Part shown: positions 43,994 to 51,990 of the stretch, in pieces
Layout: every line of letters begins with the position of its first letter
How positions within the stretch are numbered: the first letter of the stretch is position 1
Source: Acidimicrobiia bacterium
GTDB taxonomy: Bacteria > Actinomycetota > Acidimicrobiia > Spongiisociales > ZC4RG35
Direction: 5' to 3'
DNA: 53,122 bases
NCBI GenBank assembly: GCA_025928935.1
Contig: JAICNB010000012.1
Coordinates: 1 to 53,122 of the forward strand
Translations under genes and position numbers: made by a program
The notes under the pieces: generated by a model
Told to the model about the DNA's origin: nothing
Databases searched by the model: none
Seen by the model: only the letters and a program-made list of their open reading frames with translations

Positions 43994-44042
43994 TCGAGGT
44001 GAGGTTTCCATTGTAAGGACCGGGTCCCGGTATGCAACCGGA

Positions 44043-44633
44043 CTACTCCGCCGAGAGGTCGCGGATGAGCTGATCTACTCGCTTCGCGCGCGTCTCTGGC
44101 CGCTTGGCGCTGTACACCGACCACAGATACTGCTTCTTTGCAGAATCGACCAGCTGCTCGAAGGCAGACTTAGCCGCCGGAGCGACAGCAAATGCCGCCT
44201 CGAGATCCTGAGGGATGACTAGGGCGTCGGCCTGGTCGGCTTGAGACCAGGACCCGGAGGCCATTGCCTGGTCTATCACCGCTTGACCCATCTCCGTCAT
44301 ACGCCCGTCCTGTTGCAGGCGCTCGATCCGTTCCTTGTTCAGGGCCGACCAGAGCCCGCCTGATCTCCGGGGCGAGAACCATTGGATCTTTCGATCATCG
44401 TCCACACGACGGGACTGGCTATCGATCCAACCGAAACAGAGAGCCTCCTCGACCAATTCGTCGTATAGCGGGCCAATGAGAGGACTCCTCTTCTTGCGGT
44501 GAACCACCCACAGACCTTCTTTCCGACCCCAGTTGGAGGCCAGCCATTCGCGCCACTCGGCCCGGCTCGGCGGCGTGATGACTTCCTTGCCGTTCGGCGA
44601 GTCGGGCTGAGCCACGTCGACGATTCGTCTCAC
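44043..44633 (-). CDS. YdeI/OmdA-family protein
   Basis: 196-residue soluble protein of the YdeI (bacteriocin-protection OmdA-like) family. Motifs: SRAEWREWLASNWGRKEGLWVVHRKK, LVEEALCFGWIDSQSRRVDDD, QWFSPRRSGGLWSALNKERI and, at the C-terminus, SAKKQYLWSVYSAKRPETRAKR. The longer open frame upstream looks non-coding. GTG 44633 is preferred, with GGATGG beside it; GTG 44618 is also possible. Confidence 0.85.
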   Translation of the reverse strand: MRRIVDVAQPDSPNGKEVITPPSRAEWREWLASNWGRKEGLWVVHRKKRSPLIGPLYDELVEEALCFGWIDSQSRRVDDDRKIQWFSPRRSGGLWSALNKERIERLQQDGRMTEMGQAVIDQAMASGSWSQADQADALVIPQDLEAAFAVAPAAKSAFEQLVDSAKKQYLWSVYSAKRPETRAKRVDQLIRDLSAE

Positions 44634-44754
44634 CCATCCACGATAAGGCTCTATTGATTCGTGCCGACACCTCGGGTAGTCCGAGCACAATCCGGCTCGT
44701 GGCCTCCCGGAGTACGGAACGATCGTGGGAAGCGAGTTCCGCATGGATTCGGCG

Positions 44755-44779
44755 TTACCCCCCTCGGGTAAATCGAGGG
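44755..44779. promoter_or_regulatory. Overlapping inverted repeats upstream of SDR gene
   Basis: TTACCC-N5-GGGTAA (44755-44771) is a perfect 6+6 inverted repeat. It overlaps a second one, CCCTCG-N7-CGAGGG (44761-44779). Such symmetrical sites are typical repressor operators. They lie 70-100 bp before the SDR start. Confidence 0.5.
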
Positions 44780-44826
44780 CCCAACGGCCCTATGCCTCCT
44801 GACGGATGACGGGAACCATCGGAGGA

Positions 44827-44849
44827 GTCTGTAACAGACAGGAGGTCTG
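44827..44849 (+). promoter_or_regulatory. Mutually exclusive hairpins over SDR ribosome-binding site
   Basis: GTCTG (44827-44831), CAGAC (44835-44839) and GTCTG (44845-44849) allow either a GTCTG/CAGAC hairpin upstream or a CAGAC/GTCTG hairpin whose 5-nt loop is AGGAG, i.e. the Shine-Dalgarno itself. The ATG follows 2 bp later. The half-site also matches the TetR operators at 39744-39790, so protein binding is the alternative. Confidence 0.4.
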
Positions 44850-44851
44850 GC

Positions 44852-45610
44852 ATGGCAACGTACGACTTCAAGGACAAGGTGGCTCTCGTCACCGGTGCAG
44901 GCTCCGGCTTGGGGGAGGCCTGCGCTATCACCTTCGCTCGAGGCGGGGCAAAGGTCGTGATCGCCGACTTCGACCTGGATGGTGGCCGGCGGGTAACAGA
45001 GGCCATCGGGGCCGACGGCGGAGAGGCCACTTTCGTCCAGGTGGACGTCTCCGCGGCCGATCAGGTCGAAAGCATGGTGTCAACCACGGTCGACACCTAT
45101 GGCGCCCTTCATATTGCCGTCAACAACGCCGGCATCGGTGGCGCCCAGGCGCCGGTCGGGGAATATCCGATCGACGGTTGGCGACAAGTCATCGACGTGA
45201 ATCTGAACGGGGTCTTCTACGGGATGAGATATCAGATCCCGGCCATGCTCGAAGCCGGTGGAGGGTCGATAATCAACATGGCTTCCATCCTGGGCAGCGT
45301 CGGCTTCGCCACCTCCTCGGCATATGTGGCGGCGAAGCACGGTGTGCTTGGTCTCACCAAGACCGCCGCCATCGAATACTCTGCCCAAGGAGTACGGGTC
45401 AACTCGGTGGGCCCGGGTTTCATCGACACCCCCCTGCTCTCGGCCAACCTAGATCAGGACACCTTGAAGGCAATTGCCGGGATGCACCCGATTGGCCGGC
45501 TCGGCAGGCCACAGGAGGTGGCCGACCTCGTCGCCTTCCTCGCCTCGGACGAGGCGTCGTTCTGCACCGGGGCCTACTACCTCGTCGACGGGGCCTATAC
45601 CGCCAATTGA
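44852..45610 (+). CDS. Short-chain dehydrogenase/reductase
   Basis: 252-residue classical SDR, NAD(P)-dependent oxidoreductase. Nucleotide-binding TGAGSGLGEA (about 16-25), AVNNAGIGG, the catalytic Ser in NMASILGSVG, YVAAKHG (Tyr and Lys) and VNSVGPGFIDTPLL. The Asp in VIADFDLDG at the end of the second strand suggests NAD rather than NADP. Length typical. Ribosome site AGGAGG lies directly upstream, within potential hairpins. Substrate unknown. Confidence 0.95.
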   Translation: MATYDFKDKVALVTGAGSGLGEACAITFARGGAKVVIADFDLDGGRRVTEAIGADGGEATFVQVDVSAADQVESMVSTTVDTYGALHIAVNNAGIGGAQAPVGEYPIDGWRQVIDVNLNGVFYGMRYQIPAMLEAGGGSIINMASILGSVGFATSSAYVAAKHGVLGLTKTAAIEYSAQGVRVNSVGPGFIDTPLLSANLDQDTLKAIAGMHPIGRLGRPQEVADLVAFLASDEASFCTGAYYLVDGAYTAN

Positions 45611-45721
45611 CGAGACTACAGTTGAGGAAATCGGTTTAGGACCGCAGACCGCGGGGTATCCATTCGCCTTGGGCGTGACGTCCGATCCGGACGACACGTG
45701 CTCCCTGAAATGGAGGAAAAC

Positions 45722-45883
45722 ATGGACCGCAGACTGCGCAAGACGAAGACCATCGCCGCAGCCCTGACCCTGATGTTGGCCGTCGCAGCCTGCGACGACA
45801 ACGACACCGACCCGACGGATCCGGTGGATGGCGGCGTGACCACGACCGTTCTCGACCTGACCACCACGACTGCTGCCGGCTAG
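45722..45883 (+). CDS. Tiny lipoprotein
   Basis: 53-residue protein: basic start RRLRKTKT, hydrophobic IAAALTLMLAVAAC lipobox, and a 29-residue Asp/Thr-rich mature peptide with no further domain. TGGAGGAAAAC precedes ATG 45722, so the earlier in-frame ATG was rejected. It is followed by a very strong terminator, indicating its own abundant transcript. The role is unknown; it may be a surface peptide anchored to the membrane. Confidence 0.7.
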   Translation: MDRRLRKTKTIAAALTLMLAVAACDDNDTDPTDPVDGGVTTTVLDLTTTTAAG

Positions 45884-45900
45884 ACGCCGCCGGTAGCTGC

Positions 45901-45932
45901 AGGAAGGGCGCCATCCCGGTGGCGCCCTTCCT
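45901..45932 (+). terminator. Strong intrinsic terminator after the tiny lipoprotein
   Basis: AGGAAGGGCGCCA, loop TCCCGG, TGGCGCCCTTCCT: a perfect 13-bp stem, followed by TCGCG rather than a U-run. It separates the lipoprotein gene from the convergent VOC gene and could serve both. Confidence 0.85.
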
Positions 45933-45944
45933 TCGCGTCCGGGG

Positions 45945-46307
45945 TCAGGTGGCCGTCCCCTCGACCCACCCGGTCACACTGGTCGCATGCCCGTCGGGAT
46001 CTCGAAAATGGGTAGCGAGCAAGGTCCTCTGACCGTCCGAGGTCACCGGGCGTGGCTCGACCTCGAAGGGCACCCCCCGAGCCTTCATCGAAGCGTATTC
46101 GGCCGCCAGGTCCTCGACCTCCAAGACCACCTCGGTGTCAGAGGTCTGGGCATGGAAGACTTCAGGCTGGTTGAGAACGAGTTGGTTCTCGCCGACGGCG
46201 AAGAACGCAAACTCGTCACTGGCGAAACCCAGCTCGAGACCCACACGATCGCGCCAGAAGGCCACGGATCGTTCGAGATCCGAAACTCGGAGAATGACCG
46301 TGCTCAG
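45945..46307 (-). CDS. VOC (glyoxalase-like) protein with non-standard start
   Basis: About 120-residue vicinal oxygen chelate protein. The family start VILRVSDLERSVAFWRDRVGLELG is present, but no ATG, GTG or TTG precedes it in frame after the upstream TAG. The only candidate giving a complete first strand is CTG 46307. GTG 46265 would begin at AFWRDRVG and lose the first strand. Later motifs are ELVLNQPEV-like QLVLNQPEV, LEVEDLAAEYASMKARGVPF and HFRDPDGHATSVTGWVEG. A single start mutation or a real CTG start are both possible. Confidence 0.78.
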   Translation of the reverse strand: MSTVILRVSDLERSVAFWRDRVGLELGFASDEFAFFAVGENQLVLNQPEVFHAQTSDTEVVLEVEDLAAEYASMKARGVPFEVEPRPVTSDGQRTLLATHFRDPDGHATSVTGWVEGTAT

Positions 46308-46336
46308 CCTGATTCGTCGAAGCTACGCGACGCAGA

Positions 46337-46438
46337 TCAGGTCAGGTCGTCCCACCAGAGAGCGGCGATCGCATAGCCCCCGACCAGGATCATCAAGATC
46401 GCAGCAGCCCCCGCCGCCAAATTCAGCACCAGCTCCAT
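46337..46438 (-). CDS. Possible 33-residue single-pass membrane peptide
   Basis: ATG 46438 opens a frame with one hydrophobic helix (LAAGAAAILMILVGGYAIAAL) followed by WWDDLT. The composition is far from random, but no clear ribosome site precedes it. It lies between the VOC gene and the IF-1 gene on the same strand. Confidence 0.4.
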   Translation of the reverse strand: MELVLNLAAGAAAILMILVGGYAIAALWWDDLT

Positions 46439-46502
46439 GGGGGCATCATGTCGCGCCACCCTGACAGATTCCATAAGGCGATCGGCCCGATCGGGCGATC
46501 GG

Positions 46503-46730
46503 TCAGCGATAACGCCAGACGATGCGACCCCGGGTGGGGTCGTAGGTCGACACCTCGACATCGACGGTGTCACCGGGCAGAACCCTGATGCCACGACCAC
46601 GTCGCATCCTGCCCGAGGGCTTGGCCAAGAGCTCGAAGCCGCTGTCCAGCTTCACCTCGAACGTGGAGTCGGGCAGCATCTTGAGAACTGTGCCCCTCAT
46701 GCGTATGTATTCGTCTTCGTCTTTCGCCAT
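46503..46730 (-). CDS. infA: Translation initiation factor IF-1 homologue
   Basis: 75-residue S1/OB-fold protein: RMRGTVLKMLPDSTFEVKLDSG, ELLAKPSGRMRRGRGIRVLPGD and STYDPTRGRIVWRYR, colinear with IF-1, which binds the 30S A site. In canonical IF-1 the middle reads LAHISGKMR; here LAKPSGRMR, so the protein is divergent. It is outside the rpmJ-rpsM ribosomal cluster where actinobacterial infA normally sits, so it may be a second copy. Symbol given for family only. Confidence 0.88.
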   Translation of the reverse strand: MAKDEDEYIRMRGTVLKMLPDSTFEVKLDSGFELLAKPSGRMRRGRGIRVLPGDTVDVEVSTYDPTRGRIVWRYR

Positions 46731-46787
46731 CTGCTTCCTGGAAGGAGGGGCCAGTCTAGGAGGGGCTCGGCGGCTGTCCGCAATGGC

Positions 46788-46988
46788 TCATGCCACCAGA
46801 CGCAGACTGGAGACAGCCGCGATGCGCTCGAAGCCGGCGTCGGCGGCGAGCAGGGGGACCTGCTTGCCGATGGCCACCGCGGCGATGAGGAGGTCGTTGG
46901 TGTTGGCCGGGTTGAACCCGTCGACCCGGCACCGGGAGTTGGGCTCGGCAGCGACCTCATAGTCGAATAGGGGCCGGGCTGGCATCAT
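46788..46988 (-). pseudogene. C-terminal remnant of a PIN-domain toxin
   Basis: 66 codons. The recognisable part is TNDLLIAAVAIGKQVPLLAADAGFERIA, the last acidic-residue block and final strand of VapC-type PIN nucleases. The N-terminal strand with the first catalytic Asp and the middle Glu are missing, and no antitoxin is adjacent. A non-functional relic. Confidence 0.6.
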
Positions 46989-47057
46989 GACTCAGTGGTT
47001 CTGGCCGAGGTGTCGACCAGCGTCATCAGTCCCACATCTCTGGTCCTGCTCATATCC

Positions 47058-49973
47058 TCAGGACACGGGCGTGCCTGCCCCCGCCTCCACCGAGTCTTCG
47101 AGGATGCCTTGTGCCTCTTCTACCAGACGTTCCGCCTCGTCGATGAGACGCTGGTATTCGGCGAGGTCGCCCTGGGTCAGCGCCTGGTCGGCAGCGGCGA
47201 ATGCGGCCGCTGCCTGCTCCAACAGCTCGGCGACGGTGCCACCGTCCGGACCCGGCTGGGCGGGCTCGGCAGGCTCGGGCCCGATCCCATCGCCGAACAC
47301 GAGCTCGAGGGCGCCGTCGAGCGTCTCGGCCCACTCGACCTTGTCGCCATAGACCACGATCACACGTCGGAACTCGGGGATTCCCCCGCCCTCGGCCTCG
47401 AGGAAGATGGGCTGGATGTAGACCACCGAGTCCTCGATGGGCACGACCAGCAAGTCCCCCTTGATCACCCTGGAGCCCTGGTTGTCCCACAATGTGAACT
47501 GCTCGGAGATGTCGGCGTCCTGATCGATCCTCTGTCCGATCTGCTCGGTCCCGTCGACCAGCTCACCCTGGGGCATTCTGAAGTCGACGAGCCGCCCGTA
47601 CCGGCCCGGGGTGGAGTCGGCAACGAGGAAGGCCGACATGTTGCGCCGGTCTCGGGGGGTGAAAGGTTGAAGCAGCAGATAGGACAGGTCGTCTTCACCC
47701 GGCAGCTTGGTGAGGAGGTAGTAAGGCAGGATCTGGGCCCGGTACGAGTAGTTGTTGGAGGTCGGGTCGAAACGGTCGCCGAGCAGCAGGTCAGCGCCCA
47801 GCGAAGCCGGGTCACGGCTGATGGTGGCCGGGTCGGCGGGGAGTGACCATGCATCGTTGCCACTGAACAGCTCGTTGGGATCGGTGACGTGGTACTCCAG
47901 GTAGAGCTGGCCCTGAAGCCGGAAGAGGTCCTGTGGGTAGCGGAGATGGTCGACCAGGCTCTCAGGCATCTCCGACCCGTCTGTGAACAGACCCGGGTAG
48001 GCCTCGGACCACGCCTGGGCCACAGGATCGGTGGGATCGGTCAGGTACAGGGTCACATGCCCGTCATGGGCGTCAACCACGCCTTTGACTGAATTCCGCA
48101 TGTAGTTGACCCCGGGCTGGAGATCGGTGGAGCGATCGAGACGCCCCATCGGGCCGTCCGGGCCGGCGGTCAGCGGCTGAGAGTAGGGATACCAGGAGCT
48201 GGTCGTGTACAGGTCGACCACCCACAGGATTCGACCGTCGTCGATCACGGGATACGGGTCCGTGTCGAGGCTGAGGAAGGGGGCCACGCGGTCGATGATG
48301 TGACTCACGTTCCGCTCCACCAGCACACGGCTGTCGGGGCGGATCTCACCGGAGATGAGCAGGTTGAGGTCCCGATAGCGGAAGGCGAAGGCGATCCGCT
48401 TCCAGATGTTGTCCAGGGTGACTCCCGCCTCCCCTGCGTACTCGTTGTACGCGGTCCCCTCGTCGGCAAGGGGGAAGTCGACCTCCTGGGGGGCGTCACC
48501 GGTCTTGACGATCACCGGCCGCCCCTCCTGATAGGTCTCGCCGAAGTAGACCCTGGGCTCCTCCAGCTCGAGAGCCGGCACCGCCGCCTCGGGCGGCACG
48601 TCACGGAGGAGGAAGTTGGGCTGACCGTCGGCGGCCACCTGGTTGGCGACGTTGACCACGGCGCCGAACCCGTGCGTGTAGAGAAGCCGCTGGTTGAGCC
48701 AGTCGTCCCGGGGGAGGTTCACCTCCTCCAGCTCACGCACGGACAGCATGACCTGGACCGGCGTCCCCTCGTTGAGGTACCGATCGGTGTCGACGACCGA
48801 GAGTGTGTAGTAATTGCGCAGCTCCTGGAAGCTCTGGTAGGTGCGGGGAAGCACGGATGGATCCCAGATACGCAGGTTGTCGATGGTGAGTCGGTTGGCG
48901 TCGATGTCCGTCGCCTCGAGGTCGTCGGATGCAGGGAAGCCCCGCACCTCCACCGTGTCGAGCCCCCACGCCGCTCGGGTGAAGGTCAGGCTGTTCTGGA
49001 TGTATGGGGCCTCCCGGGCCAGGGGCTGTGGGCCGACCTGGAGTCGTTGGATGATCACCGGATAGATGCCCGCCGCAGCCACGGCCACCACCAGCCACGA
49101 GCCGACGGCTACCAGGGCAAGGGTCCAGCCCGGTCTGAAGATGTTGACGATGAAGAGGACCGCGGCCATCACTGCCACCAGGATCAGCAACCGGTAGGCA
49201 GGAAGGCGAGCGGTGATGTCGGTGAAGCCGGGGCCGAAGAACTGATCGGCCACCCGATCGGACAACAAGAGCTCATACATGTCGAGGCGATAGACCACTG
49301 CGCGCACCAGCGCGATCAGGGCGAGCATGATCGAGATGTGGGTCTTGGCCCGCCGGGTGGCGCTCAGCCTCCGCCCACTCAGTCGGAGGCCGCCGTTGAA
49401 ATAGTGACCGATCACCACCACCACGGTGGTCAGGACCAGCAGGTTGAAGACCCAGTCCGTGATCGTTCCCAGCAACGGGAGCCGGAAGAGGTAGAACCCG
49501 ACGTCGAGCCCGAAGATCGGGTCCGCCGTGCCGAATTCCTTGGAATTGATGAACAGGAACACCTCGTCTCGCCAAGATGCGACGCTGAGGCCGAGCAGGA
49601 TCGCAAGGCCACCGGTGATCCACGCACGGATCTGGCGGATCCGGGGCTCAACCCACTCCCGGAACCGCTCGATCATCTCCTCCTCTTCCGTCAGGTCGAA
49701 TGGGGCCCAGCGTGGGGACATCCGGTCTACGAGACGAAGGCTCACCCAGATCACCAGGAATGAGATGCCGATTCCCAGGGCGCCGAGCACCAGCGACATG
49801 CCCCACCGGCGCTGCCATACCTCTTCGAACCCGATCGAGCCCAGCCAGAGATAGTCCGTCCACAGCGTGCCCAAGGCGGTGAAGAAGAGGTATATCGCCG
49901 CGACGATGATCAGAATGAGCGTGATCGGCCGTCTTCGGTCCGCTCGATAGTCAGCCGGAACCCTGGTGAACAT
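47058..49973 (-). CDS. UPF0182 family membrane protein
   Basis: 971-residue UPF0182 (COG1615) protein, widespread in actinobacteria and cyanobacteria. About seven membrane helices fill the first third (PITLILIIVAAIYLFF, SLVLGALGIGISFLVIWV, IRAWITGGLAILLGLSVASW, VFNLLVLTTVVVVIGHYF, ISIMLALIALVRAVVY, LLILVAVMAAVLFIVNIF, WTLALVAVGSWLVVAVAA). A large extracytoplasmic domain follows (AREAPYIQNSLTFTRAAWG, QRLLYTHGFGAV, YTTSSWYPYSQPL, KGVVDAHDG). The acidic Glu/Ala-rich end is likely disordered or helical. ATG 49973 was chosen since the longer upstream frame overlaps the neighbouring gene. Function unknown. Confidence 0.93.
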   Translation of the reverse strand: MFTRVPADYRADRRRPITLILIIVAAIYLFFTALGTLWTDYLWLGSIGFEEVWQRRWGMSLVLGALGIGISFLVIWVSLRLVDRMSPRWAPFDLTEEEEMIERFREWVEPRIRQIRAWITGGLAILLGLSVASWRDEVFLFINSKEFGTADPIFGLDVGFYLFRLPLLGTITDWVFNLLVLTTVVVVIGHYFNGGLRLSGRRLSATRRAKTHISIMLALIALVRAVVYRLDMYELLLSDRVADQFFGPGFTDITARLPAYRLLILVAVMAAVLFIVNIFRPGWTLALVAVGSWLVVAVAAAGIYPVIIQRLQVGPQPLAREAPYIQNSLTFTRAAWGLDTVEVRGFPASDDLEATDIDANRLTIDNLRIWDPSVLPRTYQSFQELRNYYTLSVVDTDRYLNEGTPVQVMLSVRELEEVNLPRDDWLNQRLLYTHGFGAVVNVANQVAADGQPNFLLRDVPPEAAVPALELEEPRVYFGETYQEGRPVIVKTGDAPQEVDFPLADEGTAYNEYAGEAGVTLDNIWKRIAFAFRYRDLNLLISGEIRPDSRVLVERNVSHIIDRVAPFLSLDTDPYPVIDDGRILWVVDLYTTSSWYPYSQPLTAGPDGPMGRLDRSTDLQPGVNYMRNSVKGVVDAHDGHVTLYLTDPTDPVAQAWSEAYPGLFTDGSEMPESLVDHLRYPQDLFRLQGQLYLEYHVTDPNELFSGNDAWSLPADPATISRDPASLGADLLLGDRFDPTSNNYSYRAQILPYYLLTKLPGEDDLSYLLLQPFTPRDRRNMSAFLVADSTPGRYGRLVDFRMPQGELVDGTEQIGQRIDQDADISEQFTLWDNQGSRVIKGDLLVVPIEDSVVYIQPIFLEAEGGGIPEFRRVIVVYGDKVEWAETLDGALELVFGDGIGPEPAEPAQPGPDGGTVAELLEQAAAAFAAADQALTQGDLAEYQRLIDEAERLVEEAQGILEDSVEAGAGTPVS

Positions 49974-50019
49974 CGGCGATGAGGCTAATGCCTGCCCTGT
50001 GCTTGATTTCGAGGGCCGG

Positions 50020-51933
50020 CTAGCCCTGGGCCGCGACGAGGACGAGCGTGCACTCGCAGCCCGCATGGATCGGTGGCAGATGTGCCTCGGGCTCGGTGGC
50101 AGCAGTGCGACATGCGCTGCACGGGGTGCCACTTGCAACCCATTCCAGACCGTCGGTTTCGCCGACCGAGTCGGCCAGGCCACGGTGATATCCGGTCAGT
50201 GCCAGGTGACGCACCCGCCGCTCGGCCTCATCGGTCCGCCACCCACGGAACACGCGCGAGGCGGCGGTCTGCCTCGCCCGGAGCCCCTCTCCGGCATCGA
50301 CCAACGCATGAGACACCGCCCCCGCCAGGTCTTCTCCGAACTCATTGGCTGCATTCGAGGTGGGCGTGTCCCCCCGCTTCAGCTTCTCCCCAATCATCTC
50401 CTCGGCGGCCGAATGCCCTGCCGAATAGCTCTCCGCCCACAGTCCCTTCAGGTCCGCCTGCATCATCTCGGCCAAGCCCTGGCTCTCCGGATGCCATGAG
50501 TCGTCGGTTCGGAGGTTGTCGAGGGCCACATTCTGGGCATCGGTCACGGCCTTCTTCACTCCCCTGAGCGCCCGGTTGGTTATGGGGAGCAGCCTGGCGT
50601 CCCTCAGTTCCAGGTGCTCGTTAGGGGCCACCGGCTGGGCCGCGGGTGCCGGAGAGACCGCCTGCTTCGCCGGCATCGTGTCTTCGGCCGGCGTCGGCGG
50701 GTGGTGGACGGTGATCGCAGGCCGTGGCGATCCGCGCAACGATGCAAACAGCACTCCCACGTCGTCGGCTCGCGGCTCTGGATCTTCTGCCACCGGCGGC
50801 TCGGCCCCAGGGTGCGACTCGGCCGCCTGTGGCTGCTCCGTCTTGCGCTCGCCCGGATCTGGCTCTGGGACGAGGTCGGGGACGGGCTCGAGATCGGGGA
50901 CGGGCTCGAGATCGGGAACGGGCTCGAGGTCGGGCTCGGGGACCCGGCGGGGCTCAGGGTCGGGCTCGGGCTCGGGAACCCGGCGGGGCTCATCTATCGG
51001 CGGGCGGGCATACCTATCACGAGGGGATTCCTCCTCCGGCTCGTCGATCTCGAGCTGTGACAAGGGAGGCTCCGGGAAATCGGGACTTCGCTCGGTGGGA
51101 GCGATCACGCGCACCGTTTCCCCCAGCTCCCACTCGACTTCGCCGGGATCCACCCGGGCCGGCACCACTTTGACACTCGTCGAATCCTTGGACAGCTCCA
51201 GGTCTTCCCGGCGCTCTTCCAAAGTCCCCTCGAGACGACTGAGGGTCGACCGCACCGTCTCCAGCTCGAGCATCAGCTCTTCGCGCCGCTCTTCGAGCGC
51301 CCTCGCCCGCTCCTGTGCGCTCTCCGCCTGCCGGTAGGCCTGTTCGATCAGATCGTCATGACGCTTCTTGGCTTCCGACGCCAGCTTCTCGGCATCCATC
51401 ACGGCCGATCGCAGGACATCCTCGGCTTCGCGCCGCGCCGTGGAGGTGAGACGATGCGCCTCTCTCTCCGCCTCGCCCATCACCGACAGCACATCCTGCT
51501 CGGCCTCGCCCCGGATACGGCGTGCCTCGGCCGACGCCTGATTGAGCAGCTCGGTGCCAGTGGCCCAGGCATCACCACGCAAGGCCTCGGCGTCGCTGCG
51601 TGCCTCTTTCCGCGTCTCTTCGACCTCAGTCATCGCCTCGGATCGCCATCGGGCCGCATCGAGCGCGGCGTTCTCCCTCATCGAGTCTGCGGCCTGCTTG
51701 GCGGCGGTCAGAACCGCGGCGACCTCGCGACCGAGGCTCTCGAACTCCGATTCGAGGTCTCTATCGGCGAACTCCCCGACTTTGGTGGCGAGACGCTGCC
51801 GATCCGACTCGAGCTTCTCCATGGTGGCCGCAATTCGCTGGAGGAACGCGGACACTTCGTCCGGATCCAGCCCGCGGCGAACGGTTCGGAACCCGACCGC
51901 CCTGATCTGCTCGGGGTTGAGCTCAGCAGCCAT
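50020..51933 (-). CDS. DivIVA-domain coiled-coil protein with phage MuF-like C-terminus
   Basis: 637-residue multidomain protein. Residues 1-65 are a DivIVA lipid-binding domain (RAVGFRTVRRGLDPDEVSAFLQRI). A coiled coil rich in Ala/Glu/Arg runs to about 250. A Pro-rich linker with PVPDLE repeats spans about 300-430. The C-terminal third (about 450-637) is helical and ends RRVRHLALTGYHRGLADS, GLEWVASGTPCSACRTA and PPIHAGCECTLVLV. The W....C..C....PP.H..C.C pattern is that of phage Mu gpF/head-morphogenesis (MuF) domains, used also in polymorphic toxins. No fused toxin or other phage gene is nearby. Polar scaffolding is inferred from DivIVA; the role of the MuF-like part is unknown. Confidence 0.8.
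   Translation of the reverse strand: MAAELNPEQIRAVGFRTVRRGLDPDEVSAFLQRIAATMEKLESDRQRLATKVGEFADRDLESEFESLGREVAAVLTAAKQAADSMRENAALDAARWRSEAMTEVEETRKEARSDAEALRGDAWATGTELLNQASAEARRIRGEAEQDVLSVMGEAEREAHRLTSTARREAEDVLRSAVMDAEKLASEAKKRHDDLIEQAYRQAESAQERARALEERREELMLELETVRSTLSRLEGTLEERREDLELSKDSTSVKVVPARVDPGEVEWELGETVRVIAPTERSPDFPEPPLSQLEIDEPEEESPRDRYARPPIDEPRRVPEPEPDPEPRRVPEPDLEPVPDLEPVPDLEPVPDLVPEPDPGERKTEQPQAAESHPGAEPPVAEDPEPRADDVGVLFASLRGSPRPAITVHHPPTPAEDTMPAKQAVSPAPAAQPVAPNEHLELRDARLLPITNRALRGVKKAVTDAQNVALDNLRTDDSWHPESQGLAEMMQADLKGLWAESYSAGHSAAEEMIGEKLKRGDTPTSNAANEFGEDLAGAVSHALVDAGEGLRARQTAASRVFRGWRTDEAERRVRHLALTGYHRGLADSVGETDGLEWVASGTPCSACRTAATEPEAHLPPIHAGCECTLVLVAAQG
50863..50934 (-). repeat. 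18-bp tandem repeat encoding PVPDLE
   Basis: Three consecutive copies of the unit GACGGGCTCGAGATCGGG lie at 50881-50934, with a degenerate copy before. They encode PVPDLE hexapeptides in the linker of the DivIVA protein. The copy number is likely to vary between strains. Confidence 0.75.
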
Positions 51934-51990
51934 CGGCCCTAGAAGATACCGATCGGGCAGGATTCCGCCCGGGTTTGGCCCGATCGACGG

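Noticed and set aside
48300-49763. 487-codon plus-strand frame rich in His, Asp and Gly
   Set aside because: Antisense to the UPF0182 gene; composition is that of a mirrored codon frame.
50020-50200. MuF-like motif as evidence of a prophage
   Set aside because: No terminase, portal, capsid or integrase genes nearby; the motif is in a DivIVA-type cellular protein.
50881-50934. 18-bp direct repeats considered as a CRISPR or minisatellite
   Set aside because: Contiguous without spacers and exactly in frame with the PVPDLE linker of the DivIVA protein.
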